The notes beneath the pieces were generated by a model. It searched no databases, was not told the DNA's origin, and saw nothing but the letters and a program-made list of their open reading frames with translations. 64,000 nucleotides of DNA from Rhodocytophaga aerolata (lineage in GTDB: Bacteria; Bacteroidota; Bacteroidia; Cytophagales; 172606-1): the NCBI RefSeq assembly GCF_030503435.1, contig NZ_JAUKPO010000030.1, forward strand, positions 27,733 through 91,732, in the 5' to 3' direction. Both the position numbers and the translations under genes were made by a program. Positions 26,169-36,767 of this stretch are shown in pieces; position 1 is the stretch's first letter; every line of letters begins with the position of its first letter.

Positions 26169-28460
26169 ATGCATATGCTAAAATTTCTAGTTGCTTTTTG
26201 TTTAGTTATTCCTGCAGGCACCTATGCCCAGCTTGTAGACAAAGTAACTGATCCGGTAGAATGGGTAAATCCGTTAGTGGGTACGGATTCTAAACCGAGT
26301 CTTTCTAATGGAAATACCTACCCGGCAATTGCTTTGCCCTGGGGAATGAACTTCTGGATGCCGCAAACCGGCAAAATGGGCGATGGATGGGGATATACTT
26401 ATGCCGCCGATAAAATCCGGGGCTTTAAACAAACCCATCAGCCTTCTCCCTGGATGAATGATTACGGGCAATTTTCCATAATGCCCCTTACCGGAAAACC
26501 CAGAATAAATGAAGAGGAACGTGCCAGCTGGTTTTCTCATAAATCGGAAGTTGTAAAGCCGTATTACTACAGCGTTTACCTGGCCGATTATAACCTGACA
26601 ACGGAAATTACACCTACCGAACGTGCTGCCAGGTTCCGCTTTATCTTTCCTCAGACCGATAGTGCATATGTGTTAATTGATGCTTTTGATAAAGGATCGT
26701 CTATAAAAATCATACCTGCTGAAAACAAAATCACCGGCTATACGACTAAAAACAGTGGCGGCGTACCCGAGAACTTTAAAAATTACTTTGTCATCATTTT
26801 TGACAAACCCTTTGCAAGTACCGCTACTTGGAGTGGGAACCAGGTACAAGCCAATAACGTAGAACTGACGGCTGATCATGTAGGGGCTTTAGTCGGCTTT
26901 AAAACAAGTAAAGGAGAACAGGTGCAAGCCAGGGTAGCTTCTTCGTTCATAAGCCCAGAGCAAGCAGAGCTGAATTTGAATGAAATCGGAACGGCAGATT
27001 TTGAAGCAGTGAAGCAACAGGGGAAAGATGCCTGGAACAAAGAACTAAGCCGGGTTGCAGTAGAAGGGGGTACCATAGACCAACTAAGAACCTTTTATTC
27101 CTGCTTGTACCGCAGTTTGCTTTTTCCCAGGAAGTTTTATGAGCTGGATGCAGGCGGAAAAGTAATGCATTACAGTCCCTATAATGGAAAAGTATTGCCA
27201 GGCTATATGTTCACCGATACTGGCTTCTGGGATACGTTCCGCTCTCTTTTTCCCTTCCTCAACCTGATGTACCCTTCACTAAATGCCCAGATGCAGGAAG
27301 GTCTGGCCAATGCCTATAAAGAAGGCGGCTGGTTGCCGGAATGGGCAAGCCCAGGGTTGCGGAATGTAATGGTGGGTTCTAACTCTGCTTCTGTGGTAGC
27401 CGATGCCTACCTGAAAGGTGCCCGTGGGTATGATATTCAGGCGTTGTATGAGGCACTGCTGAAAAATGCTGAAAATGAAGGACCCTTGACGGCTGTTGGT
27501 AGGGCAGGCGTGAAGCACTACAATAAACTAGGCTATGTGCCCTATGATGTAGGCATAAATGAAAATGCTGCCCGTACCCTGGAGTATGCCTATGATGATT
27601 TTACTATTTATCAGCTGGCCAAAGCCCTGAAACGTCCCAAAAAGGAAATAGAGTTGTTTGCCAAACGTAGCCAGAATTACCGGAATTTGTATGATCCGGT
27701 AAGCGGACTAATGCGGGGTAAAAACCAGGATGGTACGTTTCAGTCGCCGTTTAACCCCTTTAAGTGGGGAGATGCCTTTACAGAGGGCAATAGCTGGCAT
27801 TATACCTGGTCGGTGTTTCATGATGTACAGGGATTAATTAATTTAATGGGCGGAAAGGAAAAGTTTGCAGCCAAACTGGATTCTGTATTTATCCTGCCAC
27901 CAGTCTATGATGAAAGTTATTACCGGTCCGTAATACATGAAATCCGGGAGATGCAGATTGCCAACATGGGCCAGTATGCACATGGCAACCAGCCCATTCA
28001 GCACCTGATCTACCTGTATAATTTTGCCGGTGAACCCTGGAAAACCCAGTATTGGGTCCGCGAAACCATGAACCGGATGTATCAGCCAACTCCGGATGGA
28101 TATTGTGGTGATGAAGATAACGGACAAACTTCAGCCTGGTATGTGTTTTCTGCCATGGGCTTTTATCCGGTTTGCCCGGCTACCGACCAGTATGTACTAG
28201 GAGCACCTTTGTTTCGAAAAATAACCCTGCAATTAGAAAATGGGAAGCAATTGATCATTAACGCCCAAAATAATAGTGCCGGAAACAGGTATGTACAGGA
28301 GTTGTCCTTGCATGGAAAGCCCTATAGCAAAAACTGGCTGAGCCACCAGGAACTCATGCAGGGAGCCACCCTGAATTTTACGATGTCCGCTTCCCCCAAT
28401 AAACAAAGAGGTGTTAAGTCAGAGGATTTTCCCTATTCATTCTCTACTGAGAAAAAGTAA
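26169..28460 (+). CDS. exported GH92 family alpha-mannosidase
   Basis: Starting at the ATG at 26169 gives 763 residues with a good signal peptide (MLKFLVAFCLVIPAGTYAQ). The GH92 pattern is clear: VEWVNPLVGTDSKPSLSNGN, LPWGMNFWMPQTG, TDTGFWDTFRSLFPFLNL, ENAARTLEYAYDDF and GDEDNGQTSAWYVFSAMGFY. GH92 enzymes are calcium-dependent exo-alpha-mannosidases, mostly alpha-1,2, that trim mannans or N-glycans in the periplasm. The gene stands alone, not in a SusC/SusD operon, so its exact linkage preference is open. Confidence 0.93.
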   Translation: MHMLKFLVAFCLVIPAGTYAQLVDKVTDPVEWVNPLVGTDSKPSLSNGNTYPAIALPWGMNFWMPQTGKMGDGWGYTYAADKIRGFKQTHQPSPWMNDYGQFSIMPLTGKPRINEEERASWFSHKSEVVKPYYYSVYLADYNLTTEITPTERAARFRFIFPQTDSAYVLIDAFDKGSSIKIIPAENKITGYTTKNSGGVPENFKNYFVIIFDKPFASTATWSGNQVQANNVELTADHVGALVGFKTSKGEQVQARVASSFISPEQAELNLNEIGTADFEAVKQQGKDAWNKELSRVAVEGGTIDQLRTFYSCLYRSLLFPRKFYELDAGGKVMHYSPYNGKVLPGYMFTDTGFWDTFRSLFPFLNLMYPSLNAQMQEGLANAYKEGGWLPEWASPGLRNVMVGSNSASVVADAYLKGARGYDIQALYEALLKNAENEGPLTAVGRAGVKHYNKLGYVPYDVGINENAARTLEYAYDDFTIYQLAKALKRPKKEIELFAKRSQNYRNLYDPVSGLMRGKNQDGTFQSPFNPFKWGDAFTEGNSWHYTWSVFHDVQGLINLMGGKEKFAAKLDSVFILPPVYDESYYRSVIHEIREMQIANMGQYAHGNQPIQHLIYLYNFAGEPWKTQYWVRETMNRMYQPTPDGYCGDEDNGQTSAWYVFSAMGFYPVCPATDQYVLGAPLFRKITLQLENGKQLIINAQNNSAGNRYVQELSLHGKPYSKNWLSHQELMQGATLNFTMSASPNKQRGVKSEDFPYSFSTEKK

Positions 28461-28465
28461 TTTTC

Positions 28466-28498
28466 AGCAAGGCATATAACAGGAAGCTGTTGCTTGCT
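28466..28498. terminator. possible stem-loop between converging genes
   Basis: Outer arms AGCAAG (28466-28471) and CTTGCT (28493-28498) enclose inner arms AACAG and CTGTT. The right arm touches the stop codon of the minus-strand gene. The helix is interrupted, so support is weak. Confidence 0.3.
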
Positions 28499-29544
28499 TA
28501 AAATAATTGAGAAAGGAATGTTTGAATACGGGAAACGAGCTCCTGATTATCCTGTCCAATGTTTGTATGCGATCTGCCTGGGTAGGTATAAAACTCCAGC
28601 TGATTGCCTACTCCTAGCTCATGCATCTTATTGCTTAGTAAACTGCCTTGTTGGACAGGGGTAATTTTATCGTCTGCACCAAAATGAATCTGGGTTTTTG
28701 GTAGAAACTCACAAAAAAACAGAGGAGAACTGGCAATCATTTTCTGACGGGTTTGAGCTACGGAACCTGAACCATTGAGCAACCCTTGCAGAAATTGATT
28801 TTGATAGGTAGGATCACGCTGATTTTTAGCCGTTAGTCCAATTAAATCTGTTGGGAAAGCAACCCCAACAGCCAGTTTAACCCGTTGATCCCGCTCAGCC
28901 ATTAATAAAGCTACTGTACCTCCCCGGCTACCTCCTCTGACAGCAGTTTTGTTTACATCAGCCTGAGGGAAATGTGCTTGTATAACATTCAGGAATGCAA
29001 TTGCATCGTCGGTAGCTCCATCAAAAGCATCGGCGTGAGGGCCTTCTGATGGAGGCGACCGGTATTCTACTCCGTTAATAGTCAGCACAAGTGTTTGTCC
29101 GCGTAAGGCTGGAATAGCGTAAATAAAAGGAATACTATCTGTTTGCGAAGTGTTTATGCGTAGGGTTTGTTGATTAACAGGATTATTATTGTCATAGCCA
29201 TAGATGGACAGATATACTGGCAAAGGTTTTTCTGTAGGAGGAATAATTAACGCTCCATATTGCCGGTAGTTATTAACCTCAAAGGAAACAAACTGCAATA
29301 ATGGCCCATTTGCTGAAAGTGGAATGGCTTGCTCCAGACGGAATCCTTTCACTGCTAAATCTCTGTTCTTCCAGTCTGCTTTCACGGTTTCTATTTCTGC
29401 CTGGGTTGGAGGCGCAAAGAGTGCTTGCGTATCTACTCCTTCTAAAACGTCCTCTTTGTGGCAAGAGGTGAATGCAATCCATAAACAGAGCACCCGGAAA
29501 ATAGTACTGCATTTTTTCAGGCAAGTTGTATGCAAATGAGCCAT
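28498..29544 (-). CDS. lipoprotein alpha/beta hydrolase (prolyl oligopeptidase-like)
   Basis: The 348-residue product starts with a signal peptide and a lipobox-like AFTSC (Cys28). The hydrolase domain has the nucleophile elbow GGSRGGTVALLMAE, a likely acidic residue in HFGADDKITPVQQG and a catalytic His in YPGRSHTN, in the order Ser-Asp-His. This resembles S9-type peptidases or acetyl-xylan-esterase-like enzymes acting in the envelope. It converges on the GH92 gene. An esterase removing acyl groups or an oligopeptidase are both possible. Confidence 0.8.
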   Translation of the reverse strand: MAHLHTTCLKKCSTIFRVLCLWIAFTSCHKEDVLEGVDTQALFAPPTQAEIETVKADWKNRDLAVKGFRLEQAIPLSANGPLLQFVSFEVNNYRQYGALIIPPTEKPLPVYLSIYGYDNNNPVNQQTLRINTSQTDSIPFIYAIPALRGQTLVLTINGVEYRSPPSEGPHADAFDGATDDAIAFLNVIQAHFPQADVNKTAVRGGSRGGTVALLMAERDQRVKLAVGVAFPTDLIGLTAKNQRDPTYQNQFLQGLLNGSGSVAQTRQKMIASSPLFFCEFLPKTQIHFGADDKITPVQQGSLLSNKMHELGVGNQLEFYTYPGRSHTNIGQDNQELVSRIQTFLSQLF

Positions 29545-29787
29545 GCTAGAAGTGGTTTAGTATGTAAGAGGCTACTTATTCACCATAGGTTGCATAAACA
29601 GGCTTTATTATTTTCGCCTTCCAAGAATCTGGTGGTAAGTAGTAGTACTTCTGCCCACTAAACAAGTTTGCATCCGGCAGAGAATTCAAGCAATAGCATT
29701 TAAGTAAAGTTAATTATCACTATATTTATATTCATTACAGGAAATACCTCTATTTTTACCCACTCATATACGGCTTATGGACATAAA

Positions 29788-30423
29788 ATGGCTTTTGCTG
29801 AGATGAACAGGAAGTTTACAGCATATACAGATGCAGCACTCTGGCAAGCTTTTAAGGATGGCGATGAGGAGGCTTTTGACTTTATGTTTGAAAAGTATGT
29901 GCAGGTATTGTATAATTACGGACGGAAATTTACGGCTGTTCCCGAAATTATTGAAGATTGTGTGCAGGACCTGTTTGTGGAATTATGGGAGAAAAAGAAG
30001 CTGCTAAGCCCAACGGATTCTATTAAATTTTACTTGTTTAAAGCATTACGTATCAGAATTATCCGGCGGCTCAGTAAAGATCATACATTCGGGAAAGAGG
30101 GGATCGATAGTGATGTATACAACTTTGCCATCACTCTATCCTATGAATCTAAGCTCATTTCCCAGCAACAAGATACCCATCAGCAGAAACTACTAACGCA
30201 AGCAGTAAACCAGCTTTCTAAACGCCAGAAAGAAGCCATTCACCTGAAATATTTCGATAATTTGAGTTATGTAGAGATTGCCGGCATCATGGCTATTTCG
30301 GTAGATTCGGTGTATAAGTTAATTTCAGGGGCATTGGCTCAGCTAAAAAAACATATGCGGCAGGTATATATCTCCCTTCTATGGAGCAGCAGCCTGATCT
30401 ATTTTCTTTTATACCTTTCCTGA
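29788..30423 (+). CDS. ECF-type RNA polymerase sigma factor
   Basis: The 211-residue product has a sigma-70 region 2 (LWQAFKDGDEEAFDFMFEKY, then IEDCVQDLFVELWEKK) and region 4 (LSKRQKEAIHLKYFDNLSY, then ISVDSVYKLISGALAQLKKH). This is the usual layout of FecI-like sigma factors of Bacteroidota. A C-terminal hydrophobic tail (ISLLWSSSLIYFLLYLS) is common in this group. It comes 193 bp before a FecR-like gene, and together they should control the SusC/SusD operon that follows in response to substrate arriving at SusC. Confidence 0.95.
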   Translation: MAFAEMNRKFTAYTDAALWQAFKDGDEEAFDFMFEKYVQVLYNYGRKFTAVPEIIEDCVQDLFVELWEKKKLLSPTDSIKFYLFKALRIRIIRRLSKDHTFGKEGIDSDVYNFAITLSYESKLISQQQDTHQQKLLTQAVNQLSKRQKEAIHLKYFDNLSYVEIAGIMAISVDSVYKLISGALAQLKKHMRQVYISLLWSSSLIYFLLYLS

Positions 30424-30616
30424 TATTTTTTCTCATACCTTGTTGTGTTCCTATTTTGTGCTTGCCTGCTCTACAAGCTTGACCTGACAGCAGTAGTTGA
30501 ATAAGTCAATTTATTCTATAAAAAATATTTTTTAAAAAACATGGGAAGAAATGGGTAGGTAGCTGCTTTTATGTATAAAAGGTTATCTAAAGAAGCTATC
30601 CATACTGGCAAACCCC

Positions 30617-31654
30617 ATGTCTTATACTCACTACCAGGCAGAAGATTTTGCAGCGGATGAATTTTTCATCCGGTGGGTAAAAACACCGGACAGTGAAACA
30701 GAAGCATTCTGGCAGGAGTGGATACAAACGCATCCGGCCCAGGCAGATACCATCCGGGAGGCCCGAGAACTGGTAGGGCTTCTGGAGACAAACAAAGATT
30801 TTCCCACTGCCGGGCAAATAAACCGCATGCGGCAACATATACATAGCCGCACCGGACGTGCCGGTAAAGTAATTTCGATGCCGCAGAAGCAGGCAGACCA
30901 GATAGCTAGGCCATGGTACCAAAGCTGGCAGAAGCTTGCAGCTGTTTTTCTGGCCTTCCTTAGTTGCAGTGCCCTGATTTGGCTAGGAATCAACAGATTT
31001 ACTAAGGTTGCCTACCATACGGCTTATGGACAGATCCAGACTATTCAACTACCCGATGGCTCTATGGTTACCCTGAATGCTAATTCTGTGCTGCGCTATA
31101 GCCGTACCTGGGATGGTACACGCGACCGGGAAGTATGGCTGGAAGGAGAAGCATTTTTTGATGTAAAACACCTTAAAACCCATAACCGGTTTCTGGTACA
31201 CACGCAGGATAATTTAACGGTAGAAGTGCTGGGTACTACGTTTAATGTATTTGAGCGGAAAAGCGGCACCAGAGTAGTGCTGCAAACGGGAAAGGTAAAG
31301 CTCAATATTCAGCAGGGCCAGAAACAAGAACAGGTGCTTATGCAGCCCGGCGAACAGGTAGAACTGGTAGAAAAAACAGGCCGTTATGCCAAAAAGAAGG
31401 TGAATACCCAGCAAGCACTGGCCTGGAAAGCACATAAACTGGTTTTCGATAATACATCTATGGCAGAAATCGTAGCTGTGTTAGAAGAAAATTATGGCTT
31501 GCACGTAACTATTGCTTCGCCGGAGTTGCTGCAAAAAAAGCTGGTTGGTTCGGCTCCTACCCATGACGTAGATGTTTTTCTGTCGGCTCTGGCCAAATCC
31601 TTTAATCTCAAAATCAATAGAAATGGAAAAGAAGTCTCTATTGCTGGTCCTTAA
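30617..31654 (+). CDS. FecR-family anti-sigma factor
   Basis: The 345-residue product has a cytoplasmic N-terminal region (FIRWVKTPDSETEAFWQEW) and one membrane segment at about 106-126 (LAAVFLAFLSCSALIWLGI). The periplasmic FecR domain carries IQLPDGSMVTLNANSVLRYS, EVWLEGEAFFDV and FLVHTQDNLTVEVLGTTFNV. The C-terminal region (about 265-345, MAEIVAVLEENYGLHVTI) resembles DUF4974, which contacts the STN domain of a TonB receptor. It likely holds the sigma factor inactive until SusC signals, and its place between sigma and SusC supports this. Confidence 0.95.
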   Translation: MSYTHYQAEDFAADEFFIRWVKTPDSETEAFWQEWIQTHPAQADTIREARELVGLLETNKDFPTAGQINRMRQHIHSRTGRAGKVISMPQKQADQIARPWYQSWQKLAAVFLAFLSCSALIWLGINRFTKVAYHTAYGQIQTIQLPDGSMVTLNANSVLRYSRTWDGTRDREVWLEGEAFFDVKHLKTHNRFLVHTQDNLTVEVLGTTFNVFERKSGTRVVLQTGKVKLNIQQGQKQEQVLMQPGEQVELVEKTGRYAKKKVNTQQALAWKAHKLVFDNTSMAEIVAVLEENYGLHVTIASPELLQKKLVGSAPTHDVDVFLSALAKSFNLKINRNGKEVSIAGP

Positions 31655-31763
31655 GCCGGAACAGGTACTGTAAATACTCAATCACTAAAATAAGCAGGAG
31701 GAACCGGAGGCCATTCGTATGGTCTGCTGACCTTGTATTGTGTAAAAAATAACGATTCATTCT

Positions 31764-34700
31764 ATGAACAAACTCCTACATTTCTCACTCCAGGCTACGC
31801 TTGTTTGCTGTACGCTGAGTGCAGCCACAGGTCAAGACCTGGCCTCTAATCAGGGAAAGATCGTATTGCTGAAAACTCCCGAAAAAGGCATAAGCCAGGC
31901 CAAAACACTCCGGACAGCCCTCTCCGAACTGGAAGTAACCTATAACGTTTCTATCATGGCCGACCAGGCACTGATCGAAGGAAAAACGATAACGGAAGAC
32001 AGGACTTATAAAAACCTGGATGATGCCTTAAAAAGCCTGCTCAAAGAAACCGATCTGAAGTATGAAAAAATTAGTAAGAATTTTTATGTGATAACTCCCC
32101 TTACTGGAAAAAAACAAAACCAGATCAAAGAAATTAATCAACCCCAGACGGACGAACCGCAAACCGGAAATTCGGGTATGTATTTGCCTGCCCTTCAAAA
32201 AATAGCCGTTGCAAGAGCTATCACCTTGCGTGAAAAAGCCATAGCTATTTCCGGAAAAGTAACTTCTGAAACGAAGGAAGGTATTCCGGGAGTCAATGTA
32301 TTGCTCAAAGGTACCAACACTGGTACCACCACGAATGGAGAAGGCAATTATACACTGACTGTACCCGATGGTAACGGTACACTGGTTTTTTCCTATATCG
32401 GCTATACTACCGAAGAAGTACCCATTAATAACCGGACAGTCATTGATATTGCCCTGGTGCCCGATGTGCAATCGTTAACAGAAGTAGTAGTTGTGGGCTA
32501 TGGTACTCAGAAGAAAAGCGACCTGACTGGCTCAGTAACTTCGGTAAAATCCGCAGAAATTAACTCCTTTCCGATAGCTAATCCGGTGCAGGGTTTGCAA
32601 GGCAGGGCAGCAGGCGTACAGGTGATGCAGAATTCCGGGCAGCCAGGGGCTAGCCTTTCAGTACGTATCCGGGGAGGGAACTCACTGCGGGGAAGTAACG
32701 AACCCTTGTATGTGGTGGATGGTTTTCCGCTCACTGGTAGCCCTGCTTCACTGAATCCCAATGATATAGAGTCGATGGAAGTGCTGAAAGATGCTTCGGC
32801 AACGGCTATTTATGGTTCCAGAGGGGCGAATGGGGTAGTAATCATTACCACCAAACGTGGAAAATCAGGTAAAAGCCAGGTAGATATAGATAGTTATTAT
32901 GGCGTACAGTCAGTGATCCGCAAAATCCCCTTGCTCAATGCCAGAGAGTTTGCCGAAGTGGCCAATGAACGGGCCTTGAACGATGGCGTTACTCCCTATT
33001 TTACGCAGGAGCAAATTAATTCATTTGGGGAGGGCACCGACTGGCAAGACGAAATTTTCCGCACAGCCCCTATCCAAAATCACTCTCTTACCTTTTCTGG
33101 CGGTACGGACAAAATACAGTATTCGGTATCTGGTAATTACCTCGGGCAAAAAGGAATTATTTTAGGTTCAGGCTATCAAAAAGGTACGTTGCGGGCCAAT
33201 GTGAATAGCCAGGTGAGTGAGAAATTTAGTTTTAATTTTAGTTCCATTCTGAGCCGCACTTCCCGTAATCTGCTGAATAGTGATTTTAGTGCCCGGGGAA
33301 ATGGGTTATTATCCGCTGCTTTGGTGGCACCGCCTACCATTACTCCCTACGATGCCAATGGTAATTACAGCAATGTGGTTCCGTATGCCTTTAGCCCCAA
33401 TGTATTGCAGAATCCTCTGGCCTGGGCTTTGGAGCGGAAAGAACAAAATTTACAGGATTACATACTGGTGAATACAGGTTTAACCTATGAATTTATTCCG
33501 GGCCTTTCGCTGCGTATTTCTGCGGGCATTGAAGACTTCAATAGCCGGGGAGATTATTATTCTACCCGGAAATTACCCACCACACCCAATGGAGCTGCTT
33601 CTGTTTCTACTAACCGGCGTACCAATTTCCTGAATGAAAATATCCTGACCTATACCCGCAGTTTTGCCGATATTCATAGCCTGACATTCACCGGAGGAGT
33701 TACTTATCAGTCGGATATTACCAGGTCATTCTCTTCCTCGGCCACTGGCTTTGCCAATGATGTGCTGGAAAATAATGCCATGCAAACAGGTAGTTTTCCA
33801 GGTATCCCTACCACCAGCACCACAGACTGGACCTTGCTTTCGTCCCTGGCCAGGGTAAACTATGCGCTGAAAGGACGGTATTTGCTGACCGCCAGTATGC
33901 GGGCGGATGGTTCTTCCAGGTTTGGCCGCAACAACCGCTGGGGCTATTTTCCTTCCGTAGCTTTTGCCTGGCGGATAATTGAGGAGCCTTTTATGCAAAA
34001 TCTCAGCCCTTTTTCTGATCTAAAGTTGAGAACTTCCTGGGGCCGCACAGGCAGCACTGCCTTAGATCCTTACCAGACCCTAACAGTACTTTCATCTTAT
34101 CAGACGATTTTTAATAACGACCTGTCTGTAGGTTTTGCTCCAGGCACACAAATGCCTAATCCGGATCTGAAATGGGAGACTACCGCACAGACCAATATAG
34201 GCATTGATGCCGGTTTCTTTGCAAACCGCCTGACCTTTACAGCCGATTATTATTTAAAAAATACGTCCGACCTGTTAGCTATCGTACCGCTGCCTCCGGC
34301 AACTGGCTATACCAATACTATTCAAAACATCGGTAAAATCCGCAATTCAGGCATAGAGCTTAGTTTGGGAAGCACCTTGTTTGATGGCCCATTTAAATGG
34401 GATGTGTCGGCCAATTTCTCAGCTAACCGCAACGAAGTGCTGAAACTGGCTGGCGGCAGTGATGTATTTGGGTCTGCCTTGCCTATTCCTTTTGCCGTGC
34501 CGGTAAATCTGGTGAGGGAAGGGTTGCCAGTTGGGGTGTTTTACGGGTTTGAGGAAAATGGGCTCAATGAGAAAGGCGAAATTATATTCAAAGACCTCAA
34601 CGGTGATAATGTGATCAATAACGATGACCGCACAGTCATTGGCAATCCCAATCCGGATTTTATTTATGGCTTCAACTCAACAGCTTCGTTCAAAAACTTT

Positions 34701-35159
34701 GAGCTCACCTTCTTTCTGCAAGGCGTTCAGGGAATGGATTTATTTAACTTCAATACATCGGGGCAGGCAAATAGCTTTGCTTTTGGGGAGAACCAGATTC
34801 AAGAGTTGTATGGCAATTACTGGACAGCCGCTAACCCTAACCCGAATGCCAAATATCCGAAGCTAAGCGTAAACACTAAGTTCCGCGAATCAGACCGCTA
34901 TGTGGAAGATGGATCGTATTTGCGGTTGCGGAATATTGTACTTGCTTATAATCTTCCTACGGCTGACCTGGGCATAAAATGGCTGCGTAATGCACAAGTA
35001 TATGTTAGCGGACAAAACCTGCTCACCTTTACCCGCTACTCCTGGTACGATCCGGAAGTAAATACCTATGGAGGTGGAGCTTCTATTACGCTTGGGGTGG
35101 ACCAGGCCGGTTATCCCAGTGCCAAAACAGTTACCGGAGGCATCCGGATAGGTTTATAA
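31764..35159 (+). CDS. SusC/RagA family TonB-dependent outer-membrane transporter with STN domain
   Basis: The 1131-residue product begins with a signal peptide. It then has an STN domain (about 30-110; LRTALSELEVTYNVSIMAD, LLKETDLKYEKISKNFYVI), which links it to FecR signalling. A carboxypeptidase-like Ig domain (about 163-240; GIPGVNVLLKGTNTGTTT) and the TonB-box region (LTEVVVVGYGTQKKSDLTG) lead into a plug with SVRIRGGNSLRGSNEPLYVV. The rest is a beta-barrel. SusC proteins import oligosaccharides or other bulky nutrients with their SusD lids. A SusD gene follows after 33 bp. Confidence 0.96.
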   Translation: MNKLLHFSLQATLVCCTLSAATGQDLASNQGKIVLLKTPEKGISQAKTLRTALSELEVTYNVSIMADQALIEGKTITEDRTYKNLDDALKSLLKETDLKYEKISKNFYVITPLTGKKQNQIKEINQPQTDEPQTGNSGMYLPALQKIAVARAITLREKAIAISGKVTSETKEGIPGVNVLLKGTNTGTTTNGEGNYTLTVPDGNGTLVFSYIGYTTEEVPINNRTVIDIALVPDVQSLTEVVVVGYGTQKKSDLTGSVTSVKSAEINSFPIANPVQGLQGRAAGVQVMQNSGQPGASLSVRIRGGNSLRGSNEPLYVVDGFPLTGSPASLNPNDIESMEVLKDASATAIYGSRGANGVVIITTKRGKSGKSQVDIDSYYGVQSVIRKIPLLNAREFAEVANERALNDGVTPYFTQEQINSFGEGTDWQDEIFRTAPIQNHSLTFSGGTDKIQYSVSGNYLGQKGIILGSGYQKGTLRANVNSQVSEKFSFNFSSILSRTSRNLLNSDFSARGNGLLSAALVAPPTITPYDANGNYSNVVPYAFSPNVLQNPLAWALERKEQNLQDYILVNTGLTYEFIPGLSLRISAGIEDFNSRGDYYSTRKLPTTPNGAASVSTNRRTNFLNENILTYTRSFADIHSLTFTGGVTYQSDITRSFSSSATGFANDVLENNAMQTGSFPGIPTTSTTDWTLLSSLARVNYALKGRYLLTASMRADGSSRFGRNNRWGYFPSVAFAWRIIEEPFMQNLSPFSDLKLRTSWGRTGSTALDPYQTLTVLSSYQTIFNNDLSVGFAPGTQMPNPDLKWETTAQTNIGIDAGFFANRLTFTADYYLKNTSDLLAIVPLPPATGYTNTIQNIGKIRNSGIELSLGSTLFDGPFKWDVSANFSANRNEVLKLAGGSDVFGSALPIPFAVPVNLVREGLPVGVFYGFEENGLNEKGEIIFKDLNGDNVINNDDRTVIGNPNPDFIYGFNSTASFKNFELTFFLQGVQGMDLFNFNTSGQANSFAFGENQIQELYGNYWTAANPNPNAKYPKLSVNTKFRESDRYVEDGSYLRLRNIVLAYNLPTADLGIKWLRNAQVYVSGQNLLTFTRYSWYDPEVNTYGGGASITLGVDQAGYPSAKTVTGGIRIGL

Positions 35160-35192
35160 TTAGACGATTTGAAATAACAAAAACATATTCCT

Positions 35193-36650
35193 ATGAAGAA
35201 ATTACCTTTTCTCTTACTGCTTCTGTTATTCTCCGGCTGCAACGACTTGCTGGAAGAAGTACCGCAGGACCGTTTATCGCAGGAAAATTTTTATAAAACT
35301 AAAGAAGATGCCATTGCTGGGCTGAATGCTGTTTATTCGCAAATGCGGGTAGGCGATGCCTATGGTTCCTGGTATCCGGCCATTATGGTCGGGCTAGACG
35401 ATTATACACTGGCACGGGGAAGCCAGGTTCCTATTAGTGAATACCAGGGCATGGGTGCACTCATTGGCCGTACTGATAACCTTTGGCGGATCTTTTACCA
35501 GTGCATCAACTCTGCAAATATTGTTATAGACCTGGCTCCTGGCATTGCCATGAGTGAAACAGATAGAAACGCCATTATCGGGGAAGCACGTTTCTTGCGA
35601 GCACTTAATTACTATAATCTGGTCCGCAATTTCGGTGGGGTGCCTCTCCGCACAACTTCCACAACCAAACTCGATCAAGTGGGAGGTAAACGCGCTTCCG
35701 TAGAAGAAGTGTACAACCAAATCATCGAAGATTTGCAATTCAGCGAAACTAGCTTACCTGCTACGGTTAGCCAGATTGGCCGGCCTACCAGCTGGGCAGC
35801 TAAAACCCTGTTAGCAGATGTGTACCTAACCCGTGAAAACTGGGCATCTGCCCGGGATAAAGCCTTGGAGGTGATCCAGTCGGGAGCTTTTTCTTTGGTA
35901 GAAGTAAAGACCCCAGATGATTTTCTAAAAGTATTCGGACCTGAAATAGTGACTAGTACTGAAGAGGTATTTTCGTTGAAGTTTGCCAGAATCGCCGGAC
36001 AAGGCTGGGGCTATGTTATCTTCCCGCATCCTGGCGATACCTATTATGCCGTGGGTGGCTTCCGGGCACACTATGCCAAACCAGAATTCCCGTTGATTAA
36101 AAACTGGAGCAACGCCGATCTGCGGAAAGAATATAATTTATATTCTGAGTATACCAACCGGGCAGGCAAGGTAGTACAATTGCCAGCTGCAGAGCCGATT
36201 TGTTTCCGCAAATACCGCGATGGGGTATCTGACCAGTATGGAAATGATTTTCCTTTGCTACGCTATGCCGATGCCTTGCTGATCTATGCTGAAGCTGCCA
36301 GCCAGGCAAACAATGGACCTACGGCTGAGGCGCTCGAATACCTGAACAGGGTGCACCGCCGGGCATACGGTTACACACCTACGCTGCCTTCCCCGGTAGA
36401 TTTTACTCTGGAAGGATACACGGCACAGACCTTCCGGGATCTGGTACTGACCGAACGTGCCTATGAATTTATGCTTGAATTCAAACGCTGGTACGATCTC
36501 AAACGCCTGGGCACTGACCGGTTAAAAGCCATCATCAAAGAATCACTAGGGAAAGATGTAGCTGATTCTCATTTGCTATGGCCCATACCTAAACAAGAAA
36601 TCGACAACAATCCGGATATAAATGCAGAAGACCAGAATCCTGGGTATTAG
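35193..36650 (+). CDS. SusD/RagB family outer-membrane lipoprotein
   Basis: The 485-residue product has a lipobox (LLFSGC, Cys16), then LLEEVPQDRLSQENFYKTKEDA. It shows SusD helical repeats (GEARFLRALNYYNLVRNFGGVPL) and the typical C-terminal block (LTERAYEFMLEFKRWYDLKRLG, then LLWPIPKQEID). SusD proteins sit on the cell surface, bind the nutrient and cap the SusC barrel. Length is in the normal range. Which substrate it binds cannot be told, but the enzymes downstream are flavoprotein oxidoreductases rather than glycosidases. Confidence 0.96.
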   Translation: MKKLPFLLLLLLFSGCNDLLEEVPQDRLSQENFYKTKEDAIAGLNAVYSQMRVGDAYGSWYPAIMVGLDDYTLARGSQVPISEYQGMGALIGRTDNLWRIFYQCINSANIVIDLAPGIAMSETDRNAIIGEARFLRALNYYNLVRNFGGVPLRTTSTTKLDQVGGKRASVEEVYNQIIEDLQFSETSLPATVSQIGRPTSWAAKTLLADVYLTRENWASARDKALEVIQSGAFSLVEVKTPDDFLKVFGPEIVTSTEEVFSLKFARIAGQGWGYVIFPHPGDTYYAVGGFRAHYAKPEFPLIKNWSNADLRKEYNLYSEYTNRAGKVVQLPAAEPICFRKYRDGVSDQYGNDFPLLRYADALLIYAEAASQANNGPTAEALEYLNRVHRRAYGYTPTLPSPVDFTLEGYTAQTFRDLVLTERAYEFMLEFKRWYDLKRLGTDRLKAIIKESLGKDVADSHLLWPIPKQEIDNNPDINAEDQNPGY

Positions 36651-36767
36651 GATGGTTGGAAATTATAAGGCAATTCGATAACTCGTATTCTTCATAGGCT
36701 AAACTAGTGAAACCGCTATTTTTATAGCTATGCTGTATCTGAAGAATAGAAAATTATACCTACTAAC